Of a stretch of 64,000 nt of DNA, positions 37,453-49,983 are shown piece by piece. The notes below the pieces were generated by a model. That model was given only the letters and a program-made list of their open reading frames with translations, was not told the origin of the DNA and did not search any database. The translations under genes were made by a program, and so were the position numbers. Origin of the DNA: Bursaphelenchus xylophilus (lineage: Eukaryota > Nematoda > Chromadorea > Rhabditida > Aphelenchoididae); NCBI GenBank assembly GCA_904066235.2, contig CAJFCV020000005.1, positions 6,009,501 to 6,073,500 of the forward strand. Reading direction: 5' to 3'. Within the stretch, counting starts at the first letter, position 1; every line of letters starts with the position of its first letter.

Positions 37453-37608
37453 ACTGGTCCATTGGTAAAGTCGCCGGACTGATTTTTGACGTTTAAAATG
37501 TGAAAAAGATCATAATGCCAGTGTCAGCCCAAAAGGCCATTTCCACAGTGCATTCGCACAGTGCGCGTCGCCGAAATCAGTCCGGTGACACTTTACGGAT
37601 GGACTGGT
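37453..37608. repeat. MITE, copy 1
   Basis: A 156 bp element with terminal inverted repeats: GTAAAGTCGCCGGACTGATT at 37465 and, reversed, AATCAGTCCGGTGACACTTTAC ending at 37596, with weaker matching beyond. It shares these ends and the internal CAGCCCAAAAGG and CACAGTGC motifs with the element at 51261-51455. It has no coding capacity. Confidence 0.72.
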
Positions 37609-39364
37609 ATCTAATAACACGTTCCGAAAGAAAATAACTTTTTTGGGTATAGGAACATTATGAAATCAGCGGAACTAATCGTCCCCGCGGGCCCCCGCAG
37701 CTGGAACCGTGCACCAAATTAGCTCAATAATAATGCTGTCGGCGACCAATTCCCCTCTGGAACTTTATGCCGTAGTTGTGTTCAAGTCCACAGCTCAAAG
37801 ATGTCCGTATAAGGGTTGATGTGGAAAGCGCTCTAATCGAATTGGGAGACGGAAGGGACCTTCAAATCGGATTCTGTTTGGCCCCAAAACTTGGCCCCGG
37901 CGTTGGAGTCGAACCGGTTCCTCTTCGCGTATTATCAGCAGCACCTGCTTATCACTAAATTCTCCGGCTTTATGGCGTCCAACCCCATGACCCTGTGGCG
38001 AAATTGCTTGCAGCATTCCTTGAGCAAAGCCATTCCAAAAAGAGCAATTAAAGAAATGCAACCGAGCCGACAAAACGCCAATAAAACCGAGCAAAATCAA
38101 CTTGACGTAACTCGCTTGTTGTGCCCGCAGGGGGTTTTTAATACTCGAATCGAATGATCTTTGCAAATGAGGTTATAAGAGGGGAAGAGACATAAAAGAC
38201 TTCCAAAAACACTCAGGAAAAAGATGACTGTCATAGATATGAACAAATTACCAAATGACGACAAATCAGTTGCAACAATTCAATTTGAACAGAGAAAACC
38301 CGCGCGAGGCCGAACCTGGCACTCGTCCGTCCGTCCACCCTCCCCCTCCCATAACTGGCCAACTAAGTCCTACTCATCCCGGCAAAAATAATAACGCCTC
38401 AGGCAGTGGCTCATCCAAAAAACGAAGAGATGCGAGTCCATCCCGTGGAGGCCATTCTTTCCTAAATCGGAGCTACTTTGTACTTTGACGCCAATCCATC
38501 CGCTAATTACAATTATGAAGCCGCAAACTACAGCGACTCAAGATTATGGACATCCAGACATTCAATAGGTTATCCTACAAGAAGATTGTTGGATAAACAA
38601 CCCACCAGACACAAGTAACCCAATTTAAATAGTGCAGAAATAGAAATGTGGGATCCTCGACTCCAGATTTATGGCCGTTATAAATCAAAAATTCATTTAT
38701 TTTTACTACCAGCAACCAAGCGAGAGCTAAAACTAGTAAACGATGGATATATCAGCATTTTGTTTCAAAAAATACAAAAACAAATTACCCAGGCGTGACA
38801 GGGTTTTGAAACAGATTAGTGGAATCCTTTTCAAAACAATGCTTTTGGTCTGTTCATATAAACACATCCAATTATAGACCTGACTGTTCAAATGAGGAAC
38901 AAGTCATCACATCGATAATAATCAGGCCGTGTCAATTTCACTCATCGTTCCCCCGACGACCTTTGTCACAATGAACACACGGCTGGTCTAAAATAAGACC
39001 CAGTCCGGACTGAACGTGAGTGGGGCCAATCGGGGCAATCGAGGGCACTTATGGTCCCTTTCGTGTTATTAGGGTGTTGTGTTGCCAGAGGGCTTTTGTT
39101 TGCATGAGTTGATTGAGTCTTTTATCGCATCATGTGGAGGCATCGCTGATATGACAAACCCCCTCTCGAGTGAAACCGCAAGGAAAGGGCGTCCTAATAA
39201 GGCAAGGGCGGCAAGTGTAGCGAGATCAGAGAAGGAGAAGTCAGTCGCTCTTAGATTCCGCCTCTCCCCACTCCCCTCCCCTTCTTCAGTCTCTCCCCGA
39301 TCGCGAAAAAACGGTGCAGACAAAAGCGGTGGTGCAAGTCGCTCCAGGGTCCAGCGGGTAGATC
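37609..39364. other. Gene-free region upstream of the innexin gene
   Basis: No supported gene. A GC-rich part near 39070-39360 opens frames on both strands and probably belongs to the promoter of innexin first exon 1a. Confidence 0.4.
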
Positions 39365-42300
39365 ATGTCGATCAGTGCCCTCCTCAGCTTGGCCCACACC
39401 TTTTCGCCGGATTCGGCCTCGGATCCCACCGATCTTCTCCATTCTGTGTTCACCTCCAATCTGATCCTGGTCTTCGCCGGCGTCACCGCCGCCCGCAATT
39501 TCCTCGGCCATCCATTACAGTGCGGGTCCGGAGCTCACTTTCCGTCCACCTGGGAAAAGGTTGGTCTCTTAAGAAGTAGTCATAAAGCAGTACTCGTCTC
39601 TTGTCGTAACTGTGGAGTCATATTATTACATCATCAAGGTCATAAAGATCACGTGATCGAGCAGGTAGCCATTTTATTGTCATTCTAAAACGACCTCCAT
39701 CTTCGCCGATGTGTCATTTCCTTTTGTAATTCTTTCTTTCGGCGACCTTGAAGTAAATTATTAAACATCGACTCACCCTGAGGCACTAAACCAAAGATAA
39801 GAATCTCGTTTCTTGGCTACATGAAACCTCTTCCATAGGAATTAGGTTGTTTTATGTTCTTGAAAGTTGTTTTTGTACGATTTGCTGATCTCTGCTTTGG
39901 TCATAAAAAACTTGAAATTCGAAAAAAAAGAATCCTGGAATCTAAGAGACGACGATAAGACGGCCCATGGGCAGATTATGATAACATAACGTCTCTAATT
40001 TGGTTATTATCTACACGGCTCCTTCGGAATGTGTCGCGATCGCTCTGTTTGTACAACTTTTTGTCGGCCGAGATTATTCGAATTGCTTCTGAAGTGGGGA
40101 CAACACTTAATGGACAACGGGCGATTAGGGGCCGCGCGAGGGGAGGGAGGGGGGCGACCACGTGCGAACAACCGACTGTCAGGAAACACTCGGCGGAACC
40201 GGTCAGGGGCAAATTGCGGCTTTTTCGGTGTCGCTCCTGTGAAAGTGATCGGTGGTGAGGCTTTTTGGGCCCCTCACAAATTAAGAAGACCCGTGGTGCG
40301 CAATCACTCTCAAATATGATTCCGTTGGGGTTTCGTTTCGTCGATGGAATTATGAGTCCTTGAGTAATCAAAGCAATCGATGGCTTTAATTGATAGGCGT
40401 GAGACTCTTTGTCTTCTCCCTGACCTCGCTTTCTTTACAATTAGTTGACAATACTTAATCCCTTTTCGATATACTCTTCCAGGTATTTTTAATTACGCAT
40501 CTCGGGTTTTATTCCCTTCTCTGAACCGAATGCATCTTTTCTCGGCCATTGTTCCGTACAATAATATCTTTTTGTGTTTCGTCATCCTGAGAGGCATGGG
40601 TTGGGGCCTTCGAAGGGAACCCTCCAGCCTGTCAGCCATCGTTTTGATTGTTCTGAACCGTGTCTTCCAGGTCTTCTCTTATCAGCCGGGGCTCCTTTAA
40701 TCCGGCGCCATGATGATCGAGGCCCTCATCTCCATGGCCCGATACCTCTCGGCCAGGGAGGATGATGACTTTGCGGATCGAATGAATTACCTCTACACCC
40801 CCAACATGCTGCTTGCCTTCAGTGTATTGATCAGCTTCAAACAGTTCGGTGGTCGGCCTCTCGAGTGTATCTTTCCTTCCAAATTCAGCGGTTCGTTGCA
40901 AGAAGTCCGTCTTTTCAATATCTCCTCTTTCATCACTTTTCAGACCCTTATCAGTATTCTAATTGACTTGCATTCAGTATGCCGAGAACTATTGTTGGTC
41001 GGAGAACACTTACTTTGTCCAACCTGACATACATGTGGCCACTATCAAGGAATCGGAGAGGGTATCTCCGGAGAGGAAACTGAGTTATTATCAATGGGTG
41101 CCGTTCTTCTTGTTGTTACAGGCTGCTTGTTTTCGACTTCCCTCTTTTCTGTGGAAGTGTATGAGTATTAACTCGGGTGAGTTGTTGATAAGGATCTGTA
41201 CTCAGATAATTCATATGGTCTTTGGCATCTGATATCGAAGTAATTCTTTTTACTTTACGCTTTTAGGACTTCGTATCCACGAGATTGTAAATCGGGCTTT
41301 GGATCCCGGGAATATGGAAGAACAGACTCGTCAAAAGAACGTCGAAGTTCTTGGGGGTCACATCAGCAATGTCCTCAAATTCCAAAGGCATATCCAGAGG
41401 AGGAATATTATGATCTACAGGACATTTAAGGTGCTCAACATTACTTATTCAGCCTGCTTCATCAGTTATATGTACTTGTTTACCAAGGCGTTGTATGTTG
41501 TGAATGTTGTGACACAACTTTATTTAATGAACAGGTAAGTCGTTTTTTAATTTAATTTAATTAATATTACTGCAAAAACTGGTAAAAATTACGCAAAAAT
41601 AATCGGATTACGTAATAGATATCGTGGTTTCAGATTCCTGGAGACTGACAAATACACTTGGTATGGCTTCGAGGTCATCAGAGATATTGTGAGAGGCGTT
41701 AACTGGCAATCTTCAGGGTTCTTCCCGAGGGTTTCTATCTGCGATTTCGCGGTAAGTTCTTATATTTTTTATATCAGCATTTGTTTATAATTACAGGTCC
41801 GTTCCGTGGCTCAAATCCAAACATATTCCGTCCAGTGTGTACTTGTAATTAACATCTTCAACGAGAAGATCTTCATCCTGCTCTGGTTTTGGTACACTCT
41901 CCTTACTTTGGTCACAATTGGGTCCTTTGTTTACTGGTTCTTAGTGGTCGCTTTCCCCTGTTTTGGCCGCTGGTATGTAGCCACAAACCTAGAATTGAAT
42001 CAGACGGAGGAACTGGATGTTAAACGTAGGTTTTACACTTTAAAAAATACATTTACTATACTGACATATTTTGTGTAATCATAATAAATATGATGCAAAT
42101 TTATTCTCTTTTCTTCAGGGCATCAAAAGAATGTGAAAAAGTTTGTGAACGAATACCTAAAACAAGACGGAATCTTTGTTCTGCGAATGGTCTCGATGCA
42201 TGCGGGGATAATCTTCGGGACGGAGTTGGTCATGAATCTCTACAAGATCTTCCTCGGCTACCAAAGCCAATACAAACCTCTTCCTAAACCCGAAAATCAT

Positions 42301-42483
42301 TATTCTTCCAATCTTTCGGACTCGCTCAGGAATCGGAAGAAGCCCAAAGACGTCGAGGAGACTGGGCTCGACGATTTAGCCACTGGCTTCATACCCGGCA
42401 CTCCCAGTCATCGCTCCAAATCCCATTCCAGATCTTCTTCCAGCTCCTCGGACTCGCGCCGTTCCATAAATCAAAATATTTAA
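39365..42483 (+). CDS. Innexin (gap-junction channel) with two alternative first exons
   Basis: Two first exons of identical length, 1a 39365-39559 and 1b 40710-40904 (65 codons each), both end in phase 0 and can join the common exon 40978-41176 that begins YAENYCW. Further exons: 41267-41534, 41634-41751, 41797-42025 and 42119-42483; 457 residues for either form. Innexins form gap junctions between cells. Hallmarks: YYQWVPF at the start of TM2, the E1 cysteines (PLQC or PLEC, and YCW) and the E2 cysteines (ICDF, VQC), plus four hydrophobic segments. The N-terminus of exon 1a (MSISALLSL) and 1b (MMIEALISM) line the pore and differ at most positions, while TM1 keeps a similar pattern. The C-terminus is Ser/Arg-rich (RSKSHSRSSSSSS). 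The 1.15 kb between the first exons would carry the second promoter. Confidence 0.92.
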
Positions 42484-43640
42484 GTGCCCCACCTTGGCTT
42501 TATGTCTGATCTCGAACATATCAGAGTAACTTCTACCTTAAATAAACTTCTATTCATTGCTTTTGTTGGTTCCTGTTTGTTGGAAATAAAAAAGTTTTAT
42601 CGATAATGGATTAATGATTGTTGAGGGATGATTAAAAGGCGTTTTACCCACTTCCGGCGCTCTTCCGATCATCAAAAAAGTGATCGATTGTGATACCCCA
42701 ACTCTGTAGATCATCTCCCCCATCCGTCATGCACTTGTACGCAGATTGTAATCGTCAATTACTCTGCAGAATGATGGGAACATTCCTCCCACGTCAGCCC
42801 TATATCAACATGTCATTTCGATTCCATCAAAGCCCGATTATTCGATTACTTTTGTAACTCGAATAGACTTCCTGATGTCCTTTCGAGTCATTTCTGTCCT
42901 GCAGAATTGTATCCCGTGTCCATGTTTACTTGTTTCAAAGTAGTTTCGTCATTGTCGGATCTTCTCGAAAACGTAAAAAAACAAAAAAATGAGAGCTAAA
43001 CGAATGTTTGTAAATCACCCAGGAAACAATGTAACCAGAAAAGAAGTGCCCGTGCCCTCATACACAACACTATTTGTTATTCTTGGAGACCCTTGATCTA
43101 CTATTTGACCTACAAAATGACGAAGACCCACACCAGATTCCACATTCTCAAGGTCCTCAAGATCAATAAGATGTAAGTATATAATAGAAAGCAATCAATA
43201 CTTTCGCAAATCATTAGCAATGAATGATTTTCAAAGTTTACATAGGCTCCAGGTTGGTCTGGTCTAAAGAATTTTGAATTATATTTTATTGTCTTCAAGT
43301 GCAAAAGTAATCTAAACAGATAGAAACTACTCAAATAAAAAGCAGTGCCCTGTATTATTTAGTGTTATCAACTAAAAAGTCCAATCTTTTGCTGTTTATA
43401 AAATCATCCTCAGATCATGAATGATCCATCTTCTACTTTTTATATTTAACGTAGTCATCTTTTACATCTTTTTCGTGGAAATGTTTTTTTTGCAGCTATT
43501 TAAGGAAGTCTTTGAAGTGCGAAGTTCAGAATTTCTTGAAATTTTGCACACAGGACGGGCACGGGTAACGTATAAATGTCTGATTAGAGACAAAAACACT
43601 TTTTGGCCGCACTGGTATGAAACTTTTCATGCCAAATTCG
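42484..43640. other. Intergenic, no gene seen
   Basis: 3' region of the innexin gene with AATAAA at 42540, then AT-rich sequence. The minus-strand frame 43110-43334 has no splice or domain support. Confidence 0.45.
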
Positions 43641-43800
43641 CCAAAAAGTGTCACACTTTAGCCAACTTTCGACCTAACAATCTCGATCGTTTCTGTAAAG
43701 CACCAGCTAGAAACCTCGCATTCTTACAAAAAAATATCTAAATTTTTGCACGGTTTCATCAAAATCTGAGCGTTGCACTTGGAGTACTTTCCCTGTTAGT
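43641..43800 (+). repeat. Dispersed repeat, copy 2
   Basis: Second copy of the repeat seen at 25037-25186, same orientation, with shared blocks GCCAACTTTCGACCTAA, TCGTTTCTGTAAAG and GGTTTCATCAAAATCTG. Weak similarity may begin about 100 bp earlier in both copies. Confidence 0.65.
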
Positions 43801-44817
43801 TGTAAATATAAAAATAAAAAGCGAAATAATGCATTCAAAGTCCGTCAACTGAAAGTTTTCTGTTCAGCGAATACGACCGCTCTTTTTATTTACCCATATT
43901 TATTATCACCGCCTCTCATGATTACTACATTTAAATTCAAATCGAAGGAAATAACCTCAGTTATAATAGACCAATCTATTCTGAATTTCAGATCATTTAG
44001 ACTCCCAATTTTGTAATCCATTTAAGAACTGTCCTTTTGTTGATAGTTATTCACAGTTATCCGAAACCGGATACTGTAATCGTCATGATTTCGGGAAGAT
44101 TCCAAGGTGGTTTCAATGGAAGTTCCCCAACTAAATATGAACCGTAAATAAATCAGCGATTCGCCAAAAAAGGCGCCCCCTCCTTTTTAAAGATTGGTCG
44201 TTATCAGCGCGGAGTCGATTAGTCACATAGGATCTGTTTACAAAAACCGTCGCCGGCTTCATTTCCTCCCATTCTCCCAATCTTGGCCACTTTGTTCGCT
44301 TTCCAATGATCCGAAAATTCATTTATTTCCTTCAAAAATCCCGTCGTAATGACGCATTTTATGAAATCATACCATTATTTTCTCGCTTTTGTCGCCGAAG
44401 CAATCTGGTTTTATGTTGCACGCAAGGACAAGGGACGATATGAATTGAACTTTTGATTTTTACAAAGAAGACTCCACTTTTTTTATCACAATTTATGGCT
44501 AATATACCTAAAGCAATTTCGATTTACCTTTCTCCTGGAAAGTCTTGCTTGATGTCGGGACAAGTTTTAAAAAAAAGTTCACGTGAAGCGGCGTCTGATA
44601 TTGTTTTCTTCTTGTCCAAATCCTGTTATTTTTGTTTTCAATCAAGGATAATATAATTCATATTCGACTTGTTTTGATTCTGGTTTTAGTATTCATGATT
44701 GATCGTTATTGTGGATTCTGGGCTGGGCGTTGCCTCGATTGAAAACTGACCTATTCATGGATAAGGTCTTTAGTCGCTGTGGGCGTTATTATTTTTCTTA
44801 TCAGTAGACCTTCAATT
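43801..44817. other. Upstream region of the SPT gene
   Basis: No gene seen. TTATCAG at 44804, 13 bases before the chosen ATG, is a possible trans-splice acceptor for the serine palmitoyltransferase gene. Confidence 0.4.
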
Positions 44818-46871
44818 ATGGTATCCTTTAGGACAAACTGCCACCGCGATTCCAATATGAACCCAGTGGAAACCGGTGGCATCGACTTCTTAGAACGAAG
44901 ATTGGCTGATCACACCAACATCCTCGAGTTGTCTGCCTTCAAGGAAGATTCTACGATCTTCGAGAGGAGTCGATTGTCCAAGTCTGAGGTAAGTTGTAGC
45001 TAAAATCTGTACTTGGTGATTGGAGTAGCCTTTTTTCATTTGCTGTTGTTTTTTGTTTTGGCATGTACTTTTATCATGGTTAAAAGCATTTGCCTTTGTT
45101 TTCTCTATTTATATTACACTCTTTTCAGCCTAAAGACGAAACAAAATTTGCTTTGAATGAATTTGAAAAATGTAATCCCTTGGTATCATTCTCCGTTTAC
45201 ATCACCTGGGTTATTCTAATGTTGATGGCTCACTTCCGCGAGTTTCTTCGCAAATATGGTTTTGAGAAAAATCTTGCAGCGGTCGAAAGACCCGAACAGA
45301 AGGTGAGTAACTAGTTTTTTTTGTGAGGTACTTTTGTTTTTAGGATTTTGCACCTTTGTACAGCTCGTTCGAGTCAGTGTACTCTCGTAACTGCTACAAT
45401 CGAGTGAGGGATGTCTTCGAAAGGCCGATTTGTTCAGTCCCCGGAGCCAAGGTAACCTTGCTCGATCGGGTTACCAAGGATTATGGATGGACTTTCGAGT
45501 ATGTACTTTATTTTTTTCCGTTATTTTTTTTTAGTTTTACTGGAGGGAAGACAGAAGTTATCAATGTGGGATCTTATAATTACCTCGGATTTGCGGAGAA
45601 TCATGGAAGATGCTCAAAAGAAGCTTTAAAAATACTAGATGAACAAGGAATCTCCGTCTGCTCCACGGTTTCCGAGTTCGGGATCCCGAAAATGCACAAT
45701 AAGCTTGAGGATTTAGTGGCTGAGTTTCTCGGAGTCGAGGATTCCATTTGTTTTAGTATGGGATTCGCGACCAATTCAATGAATGCCCCTTGTTTAGTTG
45801 GAAAGGTAATCAAAAACGACGGAGATTAATGTTTATATCACGTTCAGAACGACCTCATTATCAGCGACCAGTATAATCACGCATCCCTTGTTCTCGGGTG
45901 TCGTCTTTCGGGTGCTGGAATTAAAGTTTTTAAACATAATGACATCAAAAGTCTCGAGAAAACCATCAGAAACGCAATTTCGAAGGGCAATCCGAAGACT
46001 GGAAAACCTTTTGGGAAGATCTTAATTATTGTGGAAGGCATTTATTCCATGGAAGGATCTATTTGCAACCTCCCAGCCATCATCGAACTCAAGAAGAAAT
46101 ACGGTTGTTACCTATATCTGGACGAAGCTCATAGTATCGGAGCGATGGGAGCCAATGGGAGAGGAGTTGTTGAATATTGGGGATGCAATCCAAAGGACGT
46201 CGACGTTCTCATGGGCACTTTCACCAAGAGTTTTGGAGCCGCTGGTGGTTACATTGCTGGCAGTCGGGTAAGATAATATTGGAATAAGTAATTTAATTTA
46301 AACAGAGTGTTATCACTCATCTCAGGAAGACGTCCCCAACTGCTTACTATTCAACTCCTATGTCTCCAGCCGTAGCAGCCCAGGTTTATGCATCAATGAG
46401 CATTATTATGGGCAGGGATAACACAACCGACGGTAAGATCCAGAAAAAAAAAACAATATGCTTTATTTTTTAAATGTTAGTTATCTATATGAGACTTGTA
46501 TGGGTATTTTAGGTCGTGATCGAATTGAACGGCTTCATCGGAATGCTCGGTACTTCAGATTACACTTGAAGAAAATGGGATTTATTGTTTATGGATCAGA
46601 TGACAGTCCTGTGGTCCCAGTCATGATCTATTATCCTACAAAGTGTGGACTCTGGGGTCGGGAGATGTTGAAAAGGAATGTCGGAGTGGTAGTGGTGTCC
46701 TTCCCGGCCACAGAGATGACAGAATCCCGTTGTCGTTTCTGTCTTTCGGCCGCCCACACCAAGGAAATGCTGGATGAAGTTTTGAAGGCCATCGATGAAG
46801 TCGGGACGATGAGTCGGGCCAAACACTCATACAGAACAGCATTGTACAAAGATCTGAACATTGAATGGTAG
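44818..46871 (+). CDS. SPTLC2: Serine palmitoyltransferase, catalytic subunit 2
   Basis: Seven exons: 44818-44988, 45129-45302, 45344-45498, 45535-45805, 45848-46267, 46306-46432 and 46513-46871; 558 residues, all in phase. It condenses serine and acyl-CoA to 3-ketosphinganine, the first and rate-limiting step of sphingolipid synthesis in the ER, as a heterodimer with subunit 1. It is a PLP enzyme of the alpha-oxoamine synthase family: [18 protein letters not shown] (Asp and His contacting PLP) and [16 protein letters not shown], where the Lys forms the Schiff base. This Lys is present in subunit 2 and absent from subunit 1, which decides the call. A membrane helix ([15 protein letters not shown]) lies near residue 75. 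ATG 44818 is the first in-frame start; ATG 44857 is an alternative. The mtIF2 gene follows 518 bp downstream. Confidence 0.93.
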
Positions 46872-47389
46872 AAGTAATTGATAGTTGTCCAAAGTGCGGG
46901 TCTTGGATGCTTTCCTCGAGAGAACCACTTCATTCCATGTACAATATATTGTATCACATGCCGGTTTTCTCAGCCATTCTTCGTAACACTGCTTGCTCAT
47001 TACATAATTTCATAACATTCGAATCGAATAGATTCCATCATCATTATTCGAATAAATTTTTATTTCCTCGCACAGCGTTTCAAAAATTTTTCGGCGCCGT
47101 TCGGTGTCCGAAAATGAAAAAAAATAAAAAGTGGTGCTTACAATTCGTCGTGTACCTGTCTAGCCACAACAGATATCAGTGAACTAAAAGTGTGTATGTT
47201 CCAATTTGAGAAATTGCCGTTCCAAGTGAAACGGTATGCATCGTATAATTCGAGTTTTGTTTTTTGGAATTAGTAAAAGAGCGGCCTGCGCCCTAATTAA
47301 AAATATTTCTAAAAAATGTTGCATATTTTTGTTATAAATTGTTTGTAATTGGTGTTTAGACCCTCTGATGCTTCTCAGATGCCACATAA
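46872..47389. other. Gap between tandem genes
   Basis: 3' region of SPTLC2, with AATAAA at about 47050, and leader of mtIF2. A CTTCTCAG acceptor ends at 47378, 11 bases before the mtIF2 ATG, and could be a trans-splice site. Confidence 0.45.
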
Positions 47390-49923
47390 ATGAGTATTCC
47401 ACGGTTAATTCCAGCTTTGCTCAGGCCTCTCCTTTTAAATCCTAGATCTCTTCTCAATGGATCAATTGCCAGTCTCAGTTTCACCCCAGAATATAGTAAA
47501 CAGCGAAAGCGAACAAAACATGTAACTCCTGTTGTGGTAAAGTCTATCAAGTCCAAGAAAACACCAATTGAGTTTTATCATGACATGACCTTAAAGTAAG
47601 TTGACTAACTTTTGGAAATTTACCTAATATTGGTTTAGAGAAGCTGCTGAGGCCCTCAATGAGCCGCTGGAAAGCGTCTTGGAAGCGATGGTAGATGTGA
47701 ATCCGGAAATAATTGATCTTGCTGATCAGAATAAAGGTAAACTCTTGTTATTTTTTTATAAATTTTAATTTTTAGCCGTCGATAAACGAATACTTATGAA
47801 TTTGGCCTCAATCTATGACAAAAGACCTCGATGGATTCATAGGCCGAGCGAGAAGAAAGCGATGGAAAAGTTAAGTAAAGATGAAGTAGACGTCTTCCCC
47901 CAGCCTCCTCCACCAGATGAAGAACTTGTCAAAAGGGCACCCGTTGTTACTATCATGGGACATGTTGACCATGGAAAGACAACCTTGTTGGACTCGCTGA
48001 GAAACTCGAGGATAACAGCTGGCGAATTTGGAGGGATAACTCAGCATATCGGCGCTTTCTCAGGTGATTACTTACTTTCTTTAAGCATCCTCTTCAGTTG
48101 TTCTTCCACATTCTTCTGATCGAGTAACCTTTATCGACACTCCTGGTCATGCCGCTTTTAAGGAAATGAGATCAAGAGGAGCTCACTCCACCGATCTTGT
48201 TGTTTTAGTCGTCGCGGCTGATGATGGAGCCAACGAGCAAACAGTGGAATCGATAAAGTATGTGTAATGTGTTTAAAAATTGACTATTTACATATTTAGA
48301 TATATCAAAGAAGCCGGAGTTCCTTTTGTCGTCGCAATAAATAAGATTGACAAGCCTAACGCAGATATCCAAAAGGCTAAGAGATCTCTGATGCAATATG
48401 ATGTTGTGTTGGAGGATATGGGAGGGGACGTTCCTGTGGTCGAGATCTCGGCACTTCAGGGGACCAACTTGGACAAACTTCAAGTAAGGGATCTCCATTT
48501 ATTTTATATGGTTTAGGAACTTCTGGTTGCACAAGCCGAATTAATGGAGTTGAAATCAACCCCTAAGGGGTTGACTGAGGCTGTAGTTATAGAATCAACC
48601 ACGGTGCAAGGTAAGATTTGCTTGAAGTTTATTCGTTTCCCCTCCTGTTTAGGTGTTGGAAAGATGTGCACACTAATTGTAAATCGAGGGACCTTGAAAA
48701 GGAATGCCGTTCTTGTGGCTGGAAATACGTGGGGACGAGTGAAGAGTATGGTTGATGAGTTTGGAAATAATGTCAACGAGGCCGGGCCAAGTACTCCAGT
48801 AAAAATATCAGGTTCGAATTGGTATCCCAATATCTTTCTTATGTGATATTTAATAGTAATGTTCATTAATTTTAGGGTGGAAGGATGTTCTTCCATCTCC
48901 AGGAGATACTGCATTAGAAGTGGAATCAGAAGAAAGAGCATGGAAAGTAGTTCAACTGAGACAAGAAAAGTTGAACGAGAAGTTTGCCGAAGAAGTATAT
49001 GTAAGATGACGAAACGTTTCAGAACATGTTCTTGTTTCAGGAATCGATAGACGCCCAAAGAGAGGAAGCCCGACAAATTTACTTGACGAACAGGCAGAAG
49101 TTGATTGACCGGGGAATGAGATATGGATCTACAATAAGAAGAGTTTATCATAAGGAGAACAAACTGAGGAAGGATGATGGGAAAAGAGAGAAGCCGGCTC
49201 TTCCCATTATCATCAGAACTGATGTGGATGGGAGTTTGGAGGCGATTACGAATGTTCTCAAGACTTATAACAACAAGGAGGTTGATCTGCAGATTGTCGA
49301 TGCTGATGTTGGAGTTCCAAATCCCGAGATTGTTGAGGTCGCGGCTGAATTTGAAGGTATGTCGTTTTAATTGAGAATATTTTAAATTATAGTTTAGCCA
49401 AGATAATCTGTTTCAATGTCCCAATTCCTCCTAAAGTTCAAGTTGAAGCAGCCGAAAAGAGAGTTCAAATTGAACAATTTAATGTTATCTATCGACTGGT
49501 CGATTTCCTGAAGAATGATCTGAATAAGACCTATGGTCCTATTGAAGAGATGAAGTTGATTGGAGAAGGGCATGTCCTCAAACAATTCCTGATCAGAGAT
49601 AACAAGGGGAAAAAACGACCGATTGCAGGGACCCTGGTCGATTGGGGGGTCTTCCCAAAGTAAGTAATTAGTCGTGGATCTTACGGTAATATAGGGCTGC
49701 AACTTATCGGGTGATAAGTACGAAGACTGGAGAGGTGGTTTATGAAGGACCAGTGGAATCTCTAAAGAAGGAAAACGAGTTCGTAACTGAGGTATCGACT
49801 AACAACGAAGTCGGCATCGCTATCGAGAACAATCCCGTCAAGTTTAGTCCTGATGACATCATCGAGGCTTATGAGGTTGTAATGACCCCTAGGGAGGTTA
49901 ACTGGAACCCTCCAGGATTTTAG
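47390..49923 (+). CDS. MTIF2: Mitochondrial translation initiation factor IF-2
   Basis: Eleven exons: 47390-47595, 47639-47736, 47776-48063, 48098-48257, 48300-48483, 48517-48610, 48653-48811, 48876-49000, 49041-49356, 49398-49659 and 49695-49923; 706 residues, all in phase. It is the GTPase that places formyl-Met-tRNA on the mitochondrial ribosome. The N-terminus ([20 protein letters not shown]) is rich in Leu and Arg with no acidic residue, a mitochondrial presequence. GTPase motifs: GHVDHGKTT (G1), DTPGHAAF (G3) and NKID (G4). The IF2 middle and C-terminal domains follow ([37 protein letters not shown]), ending with the domain that contacts the initiator tRNA. Length matches the family (about 700). 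It is downstream of SPTLC2 on the same strand, but 518 bp is long for an operon. Confidence 0.95.
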
Positions 49924-49983
49924 GATCTTTAATGTTAATTGTTATTTTAAAATATATTTTTTAGGTTCTTTTATTGAATATGA

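Noticed and set aside
37895..37980. B-box-like GGTTCGACTCC on the minus strand, possible tRNA
   Set aside because: No matching A box at the right spacing, the T stem does not pair, and no cloverleaf can be drawn.
39069..39323. Minus-strand frame rich in Gly/Glu/Arg
   Set aside because: GC-rich promoter-like DNA before the innexin first exon; opposite-strand frames are open too.
40007..40319. Frames on both strands between innexin first exons
   Set aside because: Same GC effect; no start or splice context linking to the innexin.
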